NCBI GenBank assembly: GCA_017883385.1 | Contig: JADGNQ010000032.1 | Coordinates: 1 to 44,923 of the forward strand | Source: Candidatus Sulfotelmatobacter sp. | GTDB taxonomy: Bacteria > Acidobacteriota > Terriglobia > Terriglobales > Acidobacteriaceae | Length of the DNA: 44,923 nucleotides | Reading direction: 5' to 3' | Shown here: one piece after another, positions 15,663-23,228 of the stretch | Numbering within the stretch: position 1 is the stretch's first letter | Layout of the letters: the number at the start of each line of letters is the position of its first letter | Program-made: the position numbers and the translations under genes | Notes under the pieces: generated by a model | The model's database searches: none | The model's input: only the letters and a program-made list of their open reading frames with translations | Told to the model about the DNA's origin: nothing

Positions 15663-16922
15663 TTAATCCACCGAGTGCTTCGCCGTGTAGCCGTCGCGCG
15701 AGACGACCTCGATCTTCACGTCCTTACCCTTCTGGTCCTTTACTTTCAGCGGACCGCCATCGGGCGCGACCACCTGGACTTTCAGCTTGCGATAGGTGCC
15801 GTCGAGCTTCGAGTTGGTAGGGGCATAGGACAGCGTGTACTGGTTGCGAATGTCGTTCGAAATATCCCCGAACAGTTCCGGCAATTCTCCCTCAAAGCGC
15901 GGGAAGTAGGCGCGTCCTCCGGTCATGGCGGCGAAGGTTCTCATCTCATTGTCGCCCTGCAGATAGTCCATGTGTCCGACCGGAATGCCCATGCCGTGCG
16001 CGTTATGGCAGTAGTAGGAACTGGGGTGCGTCTCGCAGTACTCACGCAAGATGAAGCCAATGCTCACGGGAAAGATCGTGACATCCTTCGTGTCCTTGAT
16101 CTTCTTCATCATCTTGTCCAGCGTCAGCTTGCTGAAGGTGTCGACCCCCGTGGTTATGAGGATGACGTATTTCTTTCCCTCCACCCGATCGAGGCGATCG
16201 AGCGTGTCGTAGAGGGCGTCGAAGAGATTGGTCTCGGCGAAGCCTGGGATGCGCAACTGGTTCAGCGCTCCGTACACGGCTTTCTTGTCCTGCGTGAAAT
16301 CGACCAGGATGTGTGGCTGCATATCGTAATACGCCACAGCCACCCAGTCGTCCTTCTTCAGACTGTTGGCAAACGCGTACGAGGCTTGCAGGGCCTGCAC
16401 CATGAACGTGTAACTGGTCGAGGCGAACTCCACCAGCAGCACGGCCGTGACCGGCGCCTGGGACACATTGAAGTGGGACACGGCCTGCGGCACTCCGTCT
16501 TCCATGACCCGGAAGTTGCCTTGCTTCAGGCCTGGTATGAACTGTCCATCTTTGGTCGTGACCAGCACGTCCACGTTAACCAGGGGGACGTTGACCTTGA
16601 GGGAATAGTCCGGCATATCCTCGGCCTTTTTCGGAGTGACCGGCGGAGGCGGAGGCGGCGCGTCATCCGCCTTCTTCTTTGGGATCGCATACGGCCCGAC
16701 GTTGTCGCCGGGACCGCCAGCCTCGGCGGGGACTTCCTGCTTGGGCTTGCCGTTGTCCGGCGTCTGCGCCGTCGCCGGAGTCTGCTGATCCTTCGGCTGG
16801 TCTTGCGCCCACACCTGTATCGAGGCGCTGACTAGCACCAGGCAAAGGGCCGGGCTCAGGAGAAACCGGGACAAGTTCAAGCAATTACGCTGTAAAGTCT
16901 TGTCATTGTGGCAATTAAACAT
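15663..16922 (-). CDS. Acidobacterial-type VWFA domain secreted protein
   Basis: 419 residues. An N-terminal signal sequence ends near QVWAQ. A Pro/Gln/Asp-rich low-complexity linker follows (about 40-100), then a VWFA-like domain (from VNVPLVNVDVLVTTKDG to the C-terminus) with FRVMEDGVPQAVSHF, TAVLLVEFASTS, VILITTGVDTFS and FPVSIG. This matches the TIGR03436-type family found in many copies in Acidobacteria. The metal-ion-dependent adhesion site normally reads DxSxS; here it is ExASTS-like, so metal binding may be altered. It is likely exported and involved in protein-protein contacts; role unknown. It is divergent from the S55 peptidase gene with a 161-bp shared region. Confidence 0.88.
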   Translation of the reverse strand: MFNCHNDKTLQRNCLNLSRFLLSPALCLVLVSASIQVWAQDQPKDQQTPATAQTPDNGKPKQEVPAEAGGPGDNVGPYAIPKKKADDAPPPPPPVTPKKAEDMPDYSLKVNVPLVNVDVLVTTKDGQFIPGLKQGNFRVMEDGVPQAVSHFNVSQAPVTAVLLVEFASTSYTFMVQALQASYAFANSLKKDDWVAVAYYDMQPHILVDFTQDKKAVYGALNQLRIPGFAETNLFDALYDTLDRLDRVEGKKYVILITTGVDTFSKLTLDKMMKKIKDTKDVTIFPVSIGFILREYCETHPSSYYCHNAHGMGIPVGHMDYLQGDNEMRTFAAMTGGRAYFPRFEGELPELFGDISNDIRNQYTLSYAPTNSKLDGTYRKLKVQVVAPDGGPLKVKDQKGKDVKIEVVSRDGYTAKHSVD

Positions 16923-16945
16923 TGGTGAACCCCGAAAAGTCTCTG

Positions 16946-16954
16946 TGCTAGTAT
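16946..16954 (+). promoter_or_regulatory. Possible extended -10 promoter for the S55 peptidase gene
   Basis: TGCTAGTAT fits an extended -10 element (TGn followed by TAGTAT) in the intergenic region between the divergent VWFA and S55 genes, about 130 bp before the chosen S55 start. No well-spaced -35 is seen. Weak support. Confidence 0.25.
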
Positions 16955-17083
16955 AGACGCAAGGATTCGCAATTGGGATGTTTTGCCCGGTCCCAGATCT
17001 TTCCCCTCCGGCAACGAGTCGCAGTTGGTCTGAGTCTAATCTGTATTGGGACCCGGTGGCAGGTCCCGTATCGGGGCATTTTA

Positions 17084-18877
17084 ATGAGAAAAGTGGTTCT
17101 CGCGCTCCTCGTCCTAGGTCTATCCCTACTCACAATTAGCCTGCCTGCCCAAACGTCGCAGCCGACCATTCCCGTAGACCAGATCCACGCCGGCATGCGG
17201 GGCTATGCCCTCACGGTATTTGAAGGTGTTAAGCCGGAATCTATGGACGTGGAAGTCCTCGGCGTCTTGCACAATGCGAATGGACCCAAGGGCGATATTA
17301 TCCTCGTCCGGTTGCACGGAACGAAGGTGGAATACACCGGCGTGGTGGCCGGAATGAGCGGCAGCCCGGTGTATCTCAATGGCAAACTGGCTGGCGCCTT
17401 GGCCTTCCGCATCGGTGAATTCTCGAAAGAACCGATCGCCGGAGTTACTCCGATTGCCGACATGCTCGAGATCAACGCGCTCGACAAGTCGCCAACAGAA
17501 GAAGCCGCGGCAACGAAGCCTAGCGTCTCCAACGTCGCTGGGAAAACCGCCGCTCCCGGCGATGGCACCTCGCTCCCGGCTCCGACGCAGGATTTCGCCA
17601 ACTACCTCAAACCCATCGAAACGCCGCTGGTATTCAACGGATTCTCCGACGACACCGTGCGCCGCTTCGCGGGGCAGTTCGCCGCAGCTGGAGTTGTACC
17701 AGTCATGGGCGCAGGTTCGGTCAGTGGAGACAAGCAGCCGGAACCGCTGGAGGCGGGTTCGGCGGTGAGCGCGATCCTGGTTCGCGGCGACATGGACATC
17801 GCGGCCACCTGCACCGTGACCTACATTGATCCCCAGCGTCTGCTGGCCTGCGGACATCCGCTGTTGCAATTCGGCTCCGTCGATCTGCCGATGAACAAAG
17901 CCCAGGTGCTGGCCACGCTGGCCTCACCGCTGAACGCCTTCAAGATTGTCAACACCACCGAGCAAGCCGGGGTTTTCGTGCAGGACCGCCACACTGGCAT
18001 TATGGGCGTGTTCAACAAGCAGCCGGATATGATTCCGGTGACCCTGACCATCCATGGCGGAGCCGGGGCAAAGGAATTCCACTACGAAGTGCTGAACAAC
18101 GCACGCCTCAGTCCCGTGGCCATCATGGCGACCGTATTCAACGCCCTGCATGGCGTGAACGAATACGGCGAGGAAATTACCTACCGGCTCAACGGCAGCA
18201 TTGACGTCAAAGGCTTTCCCCAAGTAGGGCTCAAGAACATGTTCGTCCCGGCGGAGAACGGGCAGCCTGCCGCCATGTCCGCGGCTCTTTCGCTCGGGGA
18301 GCGCTTTGGACGCATCTATGACAATCCCTACAACGCTCCGGCGGTGAAGAGCGTGAAGCTCGATTTCGACCTGGTCCGCGAGCGGCGGTGGGCACGCCTG
18401 GAGAGCGCCCGCACCGACGTCACCGAGGCCCGTCCCGGCGACGAGATCATGGTTGAAACCGTGCTCGCTCCCTATCGTGGCGAACGCGTCGTGCGCCAGA
18501 TTCCGGTGAAGATTCCCACCTCGGCCAGCAAAGGGACTTTGCGCATCCTCGTGAGTGACGGCGAGACTCTCGACCGCGTGGGCCGCACCAATCCAGCCTT
18601 CGGTCGCAAGCTCGATCTGGCTTCCACGATCGCGCTGCTTAACAAAGAGCACGCGAACAACCGCCTCTACGTTTCACTATTGGAAGCGGACCCGGAAGCC
18701 CGCGTCGCCGACAAAGTCATGCCCACGTTACCGCTCTCGGTAATGAATGTGATGGACGGCATGCGCGGCAACCAGGAGATGATTGTTAGTGCCGAATCCA
18801 GCGTTGACGAGACCGCAACGCCTCCCTTGGACTATGTGGTGAGCGGCGCGCAGTTGCTGACGGTTACGGTGAAGTGA
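17084..18877 (+). CDS. SpoIVB-type peptidase S55 domain protein, secreted
   Basis: 597 residues from MRKVVLALLV, which gives a proper signal peptide ending at PAQ; an upstream in-frame start at 16973 would add 37 residues without family character. The S55 domain spans about 28-330: it has IPVDQIHAGMRGYALTVFEG, the putative nucleophile serine in GMSGSPVYL (about 90-98), and ACGHPLLQFGSVDLPM. The C-terminal half is beta-rich and unassigned. S55 peptidases are serine proteases first known from sporulation signalling. In non-sporulating Acidobacteria such proteins are periplasmic or surface proteins of unknown substrate. It is divergent from the VWFA gene. Confidence 0.9.
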   Translation: MRKVVLALLVLGLSLLTISLPAQTSQPTIPVDQIHAGMRGYALTVFEGVKPESMDVEVLGVLHNANGPKGDIILVRLHGTKVEYTGVVAGMSGSPVYLNGKLAGALAFRIGEFSKEPIAGVTPIADMLEINALDKSPTEEAAATKPSVSNVAGKTAAPGDGTSLPAPTQDFANYLKPIETPLVFNGFSDDTVRRFAGQFAAAGVVPVMGAGSVSGDKQPEPLEAGSAVSAILVRGDMDIAATCTVTYIDPQRLLACGHPLLQFGSVDLPMNKAQVLATLASPLNAFKIVNTTEQAGVFVQDRHTGIMGVFNKQPDMIPVTLTIHGGAGAKEFHYEVLNNARLSPVAIMATVFNALHGVNEYGEEITYRLNGSIDVKGFPQVGLKNMFVPAENGQPAAMSAALSLGERFGRIYDNPYNAPAVKSVKLDFDLVRERRWARLESARTDVTEARPGDEIMVETVLAPYRGERVVRQIPVKIPTSASKGTLRILVSDGETLDRVGRTNPAFGRKLDLASTIALLNKEHANNRLYVSLLEADPEARVADKVMPTLPLSVMNVMDGMRGNQEMIVSAESSVDETATPPLDYVVSGAQLLTVTVK

Positions 18878-18882
18878 GACGG

Positions 18883-18923
18883 TGTGGCGCGGGCACTCCT
18901 GCCCGCGAAATCTAACCACGAGC
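18883..18923 (+). repeat. REP element copy A
   Basis: A 41-bp copy identical to 19520-19560. Its core is the hairpin CGCGGGCA-CTCC-TGCCCGCG (8-bp stem, 4-nt loop), followed by an AAATCTAACCACGAGC tail. It starts 5 bp after the S55 stop codon and lies upstream of the RAYT gene. Confidence 0.85.
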
Positions 18924-18984
18924 TCAGCCGCGCGTCCCATTCCGGAACTCACCAAAGAGAACCCCGCGAAGTTGCCGTCGGAAC

Positions 18985-19020
18985 AGCCTCTCCGGTCGCC
19001 TACCATGAATAGGAGAGGCT
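18985..19020 (+). promoter_or_regulatory. Hairpin sequestering the ribosome-binding site of the RAYT gene
   Basis: AGCCTCTCC (18985-18993) and GGAGAGGCT (19012-19020) are perfect complements forming a 9-bp stem with an 18-nt loop. The 3' arm contains the only good ribosome-binding site (AGGAGAGG) for the RAYT frame, about 7 bp before a CTG at 19026. Folding would hide the site and keep translation low. Confidence 0.55.
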
Positions 19021-19025
19021 AATCA

Positions 19026-19505
19026 CTGCCCACCGCGACGTTTCGCCGATACCAGTATCGCCGCCGCCTTCCTCACTATCAGCGCGATAATCGTCCTTTG
19101 TTCGTGACTTTCCGTACGCTGAAAGGTCTGGAACTCCCGCCCCAAGCGCGCACACTAGCCCTGCAACATTGTCCTCACGACCATGGCAAGACGATCCACC
19201 TTCACGCTGCCATCATCATGCCTGACCACGCACACCTCCTATTCACGGCCCTGCGCGACCCTGACGGCTGGACGTTCGCGCTCCCAGAAATCCTAAGAGC
19301 GATCAAAGGCACTTCCGCTCGCAGCATAAACAAGCTCAGTGAAAGAACCGGCCCACTGTGGCAGGATGAATCCTTCGACCACGTCCTTCGCGGAGACGAG
19401 AGCCTGCGGGAAACCATCGAGTACATCCGTCAGAATCCTGTTAGAAAAGGACTCACGCAGAAACCAGAAGACTATCGATGGCTCTGGGTAGAGCAAGTGA
19501 CGTGA
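19026..19505 (+). CDS. REP-associated tyrosine transposase (RAYT, Y1/TnpA-REP family)
   Basis: 159 codons from a CTG at 19026. The first TTG at 19098 would cut off the conserved N-terminal RRYQYRRRLPHYQRDNRP, so I extend to the CTG, which has AGGAGAGG upstream. The HuH-type motif is MPDHAHLL and the catalytic Tyr is in ETIEYIRQNPV; WQDESFDHVLR is also typical. RAYTs are single-strand nucleases that recognise and cleave REP palindromes. It is bracketed by REP copies at 18883, 19520 and 19635. An ATG at 19005 is in frame but is separated by a TAA at 19020-19022, so either CTG is used or the original start has been lost. Confidence 0.87.
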   Translation: MPTATFRRYQYRRRLPHYQRDNRPLFVTFRTLKGLELPPQARTLALQHCPHDHGKTIHLHAAIIMPDHAHLLFTALRDPDGWTFALPEILRAIKGTSARSINKLSERTGPLWQDESFDHVLRGDESLRETIEYIRQNPVRKGLTQKPEDYRWLWVEQVT

Positions 19506-19519
19506 GTCACTGCACCAAA

Positions 19520-19560
19520 TGTGGCGCGGGCACTCCTGCCCGCGAAATCTAACCACGAGC
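19520..19560 (+). repeat. REP element copy B
   Basis: Identical over 41 bp to copy A and in the same orientation, 14 bp after the RAYT stop codon. With the inverted copy C it forms a pair of facing palindromes, as in bacterial BIME arrangements. Confidence 0.85.
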
Positions 19561-19634
19561 AGACTTGGCGTACCTACCAAAACCACTAGGTTGAAGGCGG
19601 CGCACAACCCGACTTTTCATACGCCGCCGGCAGT

Positions 19635-19659
19635 CGCGGGCAGGAGTGCCCGCGCCACA
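19635..19659 (-). repeat. REP element copy C (inverted)
   Basis: The 25 bp are the exact reverse complement of the first 25 bp of copies A and B, including the complete hairpin. It lies 20 bp beyond the bacterioferritin stop, so it could also form a 3' hairpin on that transcript. Confidence 0.82.
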
Positions 19660-19679
19660 CAAGCAATGCTAGTCGAGCG

Positions 19680-20159
19680 TTACTCTTCCTCGGCCTCGCC
19701 CATCTGCTGCGTCAAGTAGCGCTCGTATCCGAGTTCTTTAATCAGGTGCACCTGGGCTTCGAGAAAGTCCACGTGACCTTCCTCGTCCTTGAGCAGGGTC
19801 ACGAACAGATCGCGCGATCCGTTGTCGCCTTCCTTCGTGGCCAGGGCAACGGCATCGTTATACTGCTTCACCGCCCCAATCTCCAGCTTCAGATCGCTTT
19901 CAATCATTGCCTTGACCGTACCGCCAACCGTCAATTCCAACGGCTGCATGGACGGGCTGCCATCCAGAAACAGAATCCTCTCAATCAGCACTTCGGCGTG
20001 CTTCATCTCGCCGATGGATTGTTTCTTGATGAATTCGGAGAGCTTGTTGTATCCCCAGTTCTCGCACATTTCCGCGTGCAGAAAATATTGGTTAATCGCG
20101 GTTAGCTCTTCCCGCAGTGCCTTGTTCAGTTCAGCAATAACTTTTGGATTGCCTTTCAT
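19680..20159 (-). CDS. bfr: Bacterioferritin
   Basis: 159 residues, the same size as E. coli Bfr (158). The start MKGNPKVIAELNK matches the family and has GGAG close upstream; a longer in-frame start at 20351 is unlikely. The ferroxidase ligands are in place: E18, E51 and H54 in IGEMKHAEVLIER, a Glu in LKLEIGAVKQ, and E/H in KDEEGHVDFLE. The haem-ligating Met (about residue 52 in GEMKHA) is present, so a haem-containing 24-mer is expected. It oxidises and stores iron in the cytoplasm and limits iron-driven oxidative damage. No Fur-type operator was recognised. It is followed by the inverted REP and preceded by the hybrid kinase gene on the same strand (118 bp between). Confidence 0.96.
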   Translation of the reverse strand: MKGNPKVIAELNKALREELTAINQYFLHAEMCENWGYNKLSEFIKKQSIGEMKHAEVLIERILFLDGSPSMQPLELTVGGTVKAMIESDLKLEIGAVKQYNDAVALATKEGDNGSRDLFVTLLKDEEGHVDFLEAQVHLIKELGYERYLTQQMGEAEEE

Positions 20160-20277
20160 AGCGCTCCGAGTATCGCAAAATGAATGTCGGAAGAGCAAAC
20201 GAGAAACGCCGCGCGGAATGCGAATCCGCAAGCTACGATCGGCAATAGTTGCAGGCCTCCGCGGGACGCCTGAGCCC

Positions 20278-22260
20278 TTATCCCAGCGCCGCGTCGATGG
20301 TCTTAAGCAGGTCCGCTCGCGTGAACGGCTTTTCCAGAAGCCGGATGCCACTGTCTAATCCCTGGTGCGTGACAAGTTCTCCCGTATAGCCCGACATATA
20401 GACAACTTTTATCGCGGGATGTGAGCCTAGGAGCCGCAGAACGAGGTCAGGTCCGTTCATTCCCTTCATCACGACATCGGTGAGGATCAAGTCAACAGAC
20501 GCATGGTCTGAGCCAATCACTTCCAGTGCAGATTTCCCGTCCTCCGCCTCAAGCACCTGATAACCGTGCTCTTCCAGCATCTTCCGCGTCAGCCGGCGCA
20601 TGATGACGTCGTCTTCTGCCAGGAGAATCGTCACGCTTTCTCGCTTTGGAGGCAGCGCCTCTGCGTGAGCCTCGGGCACAGTCCCCAGTTTGTGGTCTGC
20701 GCTGGGAAGGTAGATTTTAAACGTGGTTCCGCGCCCCGGCTCGCTGTAGACCCAGACATGCCCTCCGCTCTGCTTGACGATGCCGTAGACGGTCGCCAGG
20801 CCAAGCCCGCTTCCTTTGCCTGTTTCCTTCGTGGTGAAGAACGGCTCGAAGATGCGGGATCGCGTCGCCTCGTCCATGCCGGTTCCGTTGTCGCTGACGG
20901 CCAGCATCACATACCATCCCGCGACCATCGAGTGCTCCCGGCCAAAGGATTCATCACACTCGAACGCGGCGGTCTCGAGAATCAGTTTTCCGCCTCGCGG
21001 CATGGCGTCCCGGGCGTTCACCGCGAGATTGATGACGACCTGATCGAGTTGGCCGGGATCCACTTCAACAATGGCCGTCACTGGCCGCGGCAGAAGCACA
21101 ATCTCAACGTCATCTCCCATAAGCGGACGCAGAAGCTTGCTTACTTCCTTAAGCCGCTGGTTCAAATCCACCAACTGGGTCTGTACCGGCTGCCTGCGAC
21201 CGAAGGCCAGCAGTTGCCGGGTCAATGAAGCGCCGCGCTTCGCCGCCTCGCGGATGTTGTCGATATACTCCATGCTGTCGGCGTCCACCCGCGTTTCCAG
21301 CAGTTCCGAACATGCCGTGACGACGCCTAACAAGTTGTTGAAGTCGTGTGCCACTCCACCGGCCAACCGCCCCACCGCCTCCATTTTCTGAGACTGCCGC
21401 AGTTGATCTTCGATCTTCTTCTGCGCCGTGATGTTGCGGGCAATGGTGGACGCGCCGACGACCTCACCCTCTGCATCGTGGATGGGGGAAACAGAAATCG
21501 AGACGTGCAGATTCCGCTTGTCTTTGGTGACGCGAACCGACTCAAAGTACTCGACGCGCTGCCCTTTCCGGATCTTCTCCAGGATTGCCGGAATCTCATC
21601 GATCCGTTCTTTCGGACACAGCACCGAGATCGAATTACCGATCATCTCCTGTGCCGTGTAGCCATAGATTTGCTCGGCGCCTTTGTTCCAGTGCGTAACG
21701 ATGCCGTCGAGGTTCTTGCCGATAATCGCATCCTGCGAGGAATCGACGATCAGTGCCAACCGGTTCTGTGAATCGCGCAGTTCGCGGCTCTTTCTGCGAT
21801 CAAGTTCTTCGTGGGCACGGCGCAACTCTTCCTCAATGCGCTTGCGATCGCTGATGTCGCGAATGACGCTCAGAACCATCATTCCATCGCCCGTTGAAAT
21901 GGGACTGAGGCTGATCTCGACGGGGAATTCTGATCCGTCATGGCGTCGTCCGTAGAGATCGAGCCCTGATCCCATGCGGCGAATCTTGGGTTGCTGGTGG
22001 AAGTGCTCGCGATGCAGATGATGCTGTGGCCGCTGCCGCTCCGGCACCAGCATCTCGATCTTCTGACCGATCAACTCGTCGCGCGTGTAGGCAAACAGAG
22101 CTTCCGTCTGAGAATTGGCCTGAACAATCACGCCCTGCTGGTTCACTGCAACCACAGCATCAGGAACCGCCTCCAGGATACTGGGCGACAATAGAGTCTC
22201 GGCCACCGTCTTCGGTGGTTCGGACTCTCTGTTCTGGTTGGGCGCTACAGGTCGATTCAT
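20278..22260 (-). CDS. PAS-PAS hybrid histidine kinase with C-terminal receiver
   Basis: 660 residues with no membrane segment, so cytosolic. PAS1 (about 25-145) is followed by a PAC-like CVIRDIS region and a short coiled coil, then PAS2 (about 165-285). The kinase core has GGVAHDFNNLL (phospho-acceptor His), INLAVNARDAMP, VSDNGTGMDEAT, FEPFFTTKETGKGSGLGLAT and a C-terminal receiver domain (about 540-655) with EDD, the acceptor Asp in LILTDVVM and Lys in LLEKPFTR. The His-box type is HWE-unlike, standard HisKA with DFNN. Signals perceived by the PAS domains are unknown. Output probably passes through an unlinked histidine phosphotransfer protein or regulator, as no partner is adjacent. Confidence 0.93.
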   Translation of the reverse strand: MNRPVAPNQNRESEPPKTVAETLLSPSILEAVPDAVVAVNQQGVIVQANSQTEALFAYTRDELIGQKIEMLVPERQRPQHHLHREHFHQQPKIRRMGSGLDLYGRRHDGSEFPVEISLSPISTGDGMMVLSVIRDISDRKRIEEELRRAHEELDRRKSRELRDSQNRLALIVDSSQDAIIGKNLDGIVTHWNKGAEQIYGYTAQEMIGNSISVLCPKERIDEIPAILEKIRKGQRVEYFESVRVTKDKRNLHVSISVSPIHDAEGEVVGASTIARNITAQKKIEDQLRQSQKMEAVGRLAGGVAHDFNNLLGVVTACSELLETRVDADSMEYIDNIREAAKRGASLTRQLLAFGRRQPVQTQLVDLNQRLKEVSKLLRPLMGDDVEIVLLPRPVTAIVEVDPGQLDQVVINLAVNARDAMPRGGKLILETAAFECDESFGREHSMVAGWYVMLAVSDNGTGMDEATRSRIFEPFFTTKETGKGSGLGLATVYGIVKQSGGHVWVYSEPGRGTTFKIYLPSADHKLGTVPEAHAEALPPKRESVTILLAEDDVIMRRLTRKMLEEHGYQVLEAEDGKSALEVIGSDHASVDLILTDVVMKGMNGPDLVLRLLGSHPAIKVVYMSGYTGELVTHQGLDSGIRLLEKPFTRADLLKTIDAALG

Positions 22261-22363
22261 ACTTCATCCCTGAGGGACGGTCTGGTTACTATACGCCAAA
22301 ACCGTAGACGTCTTACTCGCGCAGAAGCGGATTCACAAGTTCGGAATCTCACCGCAGGTGGAA

Positions 22364-23218
22364 CTAACTGACAGCGGCCTTTTCCATGTGCCGGAACCCA
22401 TCCGTCGCCAGGGCGGCCAGCGTCATCAGTGTCGCGTTGTATCCGACATGCACCAGGAAGCTCGCTGCCACCGACTTGGTCACCGCCCGCACCACCGTCA
22501 ACACGACGCCTACGAGCGTGATCAACAGCACGGCCGCCCACGATTTGTACTGCAGATAGTGGATCAGGCCGAATGGCAGCGCCGTCAGCAGCACGCCCCC
22601 AGCTACTCCGGTCCGCCGGGCCAGCACTGGATAGAGAAAACCTCGAAAGAAAAGCTCCTCCATCAGCGGCCCGAAAGTGATTGCGAAAGCGGCCATCAGG
22701 TAGGCATCCCTGGGTCGCGCAAAAAATTGATCGAAGGGTGTGGTCTTCGGCATGGGCAAGTAGCGGCTCACCAGATCAAGCGAAACCGTGAATACTCCAA
22801 GGAGCAGCATCAAGGCTGCGTTCCTCGGCCAGTTCCAATGAATCGCATGCCAAAAGGGCTCGTGGTACTTCCCTTCCACCAGCATGAGCATGTACGCGGC
22901 CACAGCGATGTACGACAGAAACTCGCCGATCAGGGCCAGCACAGGCATTTGCGCCACATCGGCAAAACTGGTGTGCGGATAGACAAATACGCGCGCGCCC
23001 ACGATGGTAAGCAATTCCACCACTACCAACGTAAGAAGCGTCAGAAGGGCGATCAGCAGCACGTCCCAGCCGTTCCACACCGGATCCTTAACCGGCAGCG
23101 GTGCAGAAACTGCAGGAAAACTCGCCGAAACAAAGGGATCAGGCACCGGCAAAGGCGCCAGCGGCTCGGCGCTCACCAGAGGCTGTGGCTCGAATTGCGG
23201 ATTGTCAGAAGATCCCAA
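22364..23218 (-). CDS. CPBP-family intramembrane protease (Abi/CAAX protease-like)
   Basis: 284 residues from a TTG at 23218 with GAAGGGA 6 bp upstream; another TTG at 23293 would start inside uvrA and read the heptamer array. A Pro-rich N-terminus (about 1-60) precedes several membrane segments. The family motifs are EELFFRGF (EExxxR), FGLIHYLQ (FxxxH) and FLVHVGYN (HxxxN). Members are glutamate-type intramembrane proteases (Rce1-like) working on prenylated proteins, bacteriocin peptides or unknown targets. The gene is 11 bp downstream of the uvrA stop and on the same strand, so it is probably co-transcribed. Confidence 0.86.
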   Translation of the reverse strand: MGSSDNPQFEPQPLVSAEPLAPLPVPDPFVSASFPAVSAPLPVKDPVWNGWDVLLIALLTLLTLVVVELLTIVGARVFVYPHTSFADVAQMPVLALIGEFLSYIAVAAYMLMLVEGKYHEPFWHAIHWNWPRNAALMLLLGVFTVSLDLVSRYLPMPKTTPFDQFFARPRDAYLMAAFAITFGPLMEELFFRGFLYPVLARRTGVAGGVLLTALPFGLIHYLQYKSWAAVLLITLVGVVLTVVRAVTKSVAASFLVHVGYNATLMTLAALATDGFRHMEKAAVS

Positions 23219-23228
23219 AGAGATCCCT

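Noticed and set aside
15621-16835. 404-codon open frame opposite the VWFA gene
   Set aside because: It lies wholly antisense to a recognised gene with a signal peptide and family motifs; its own product is Val/Arg/His-rich with no motif, typical of high-G+C antisense frames.
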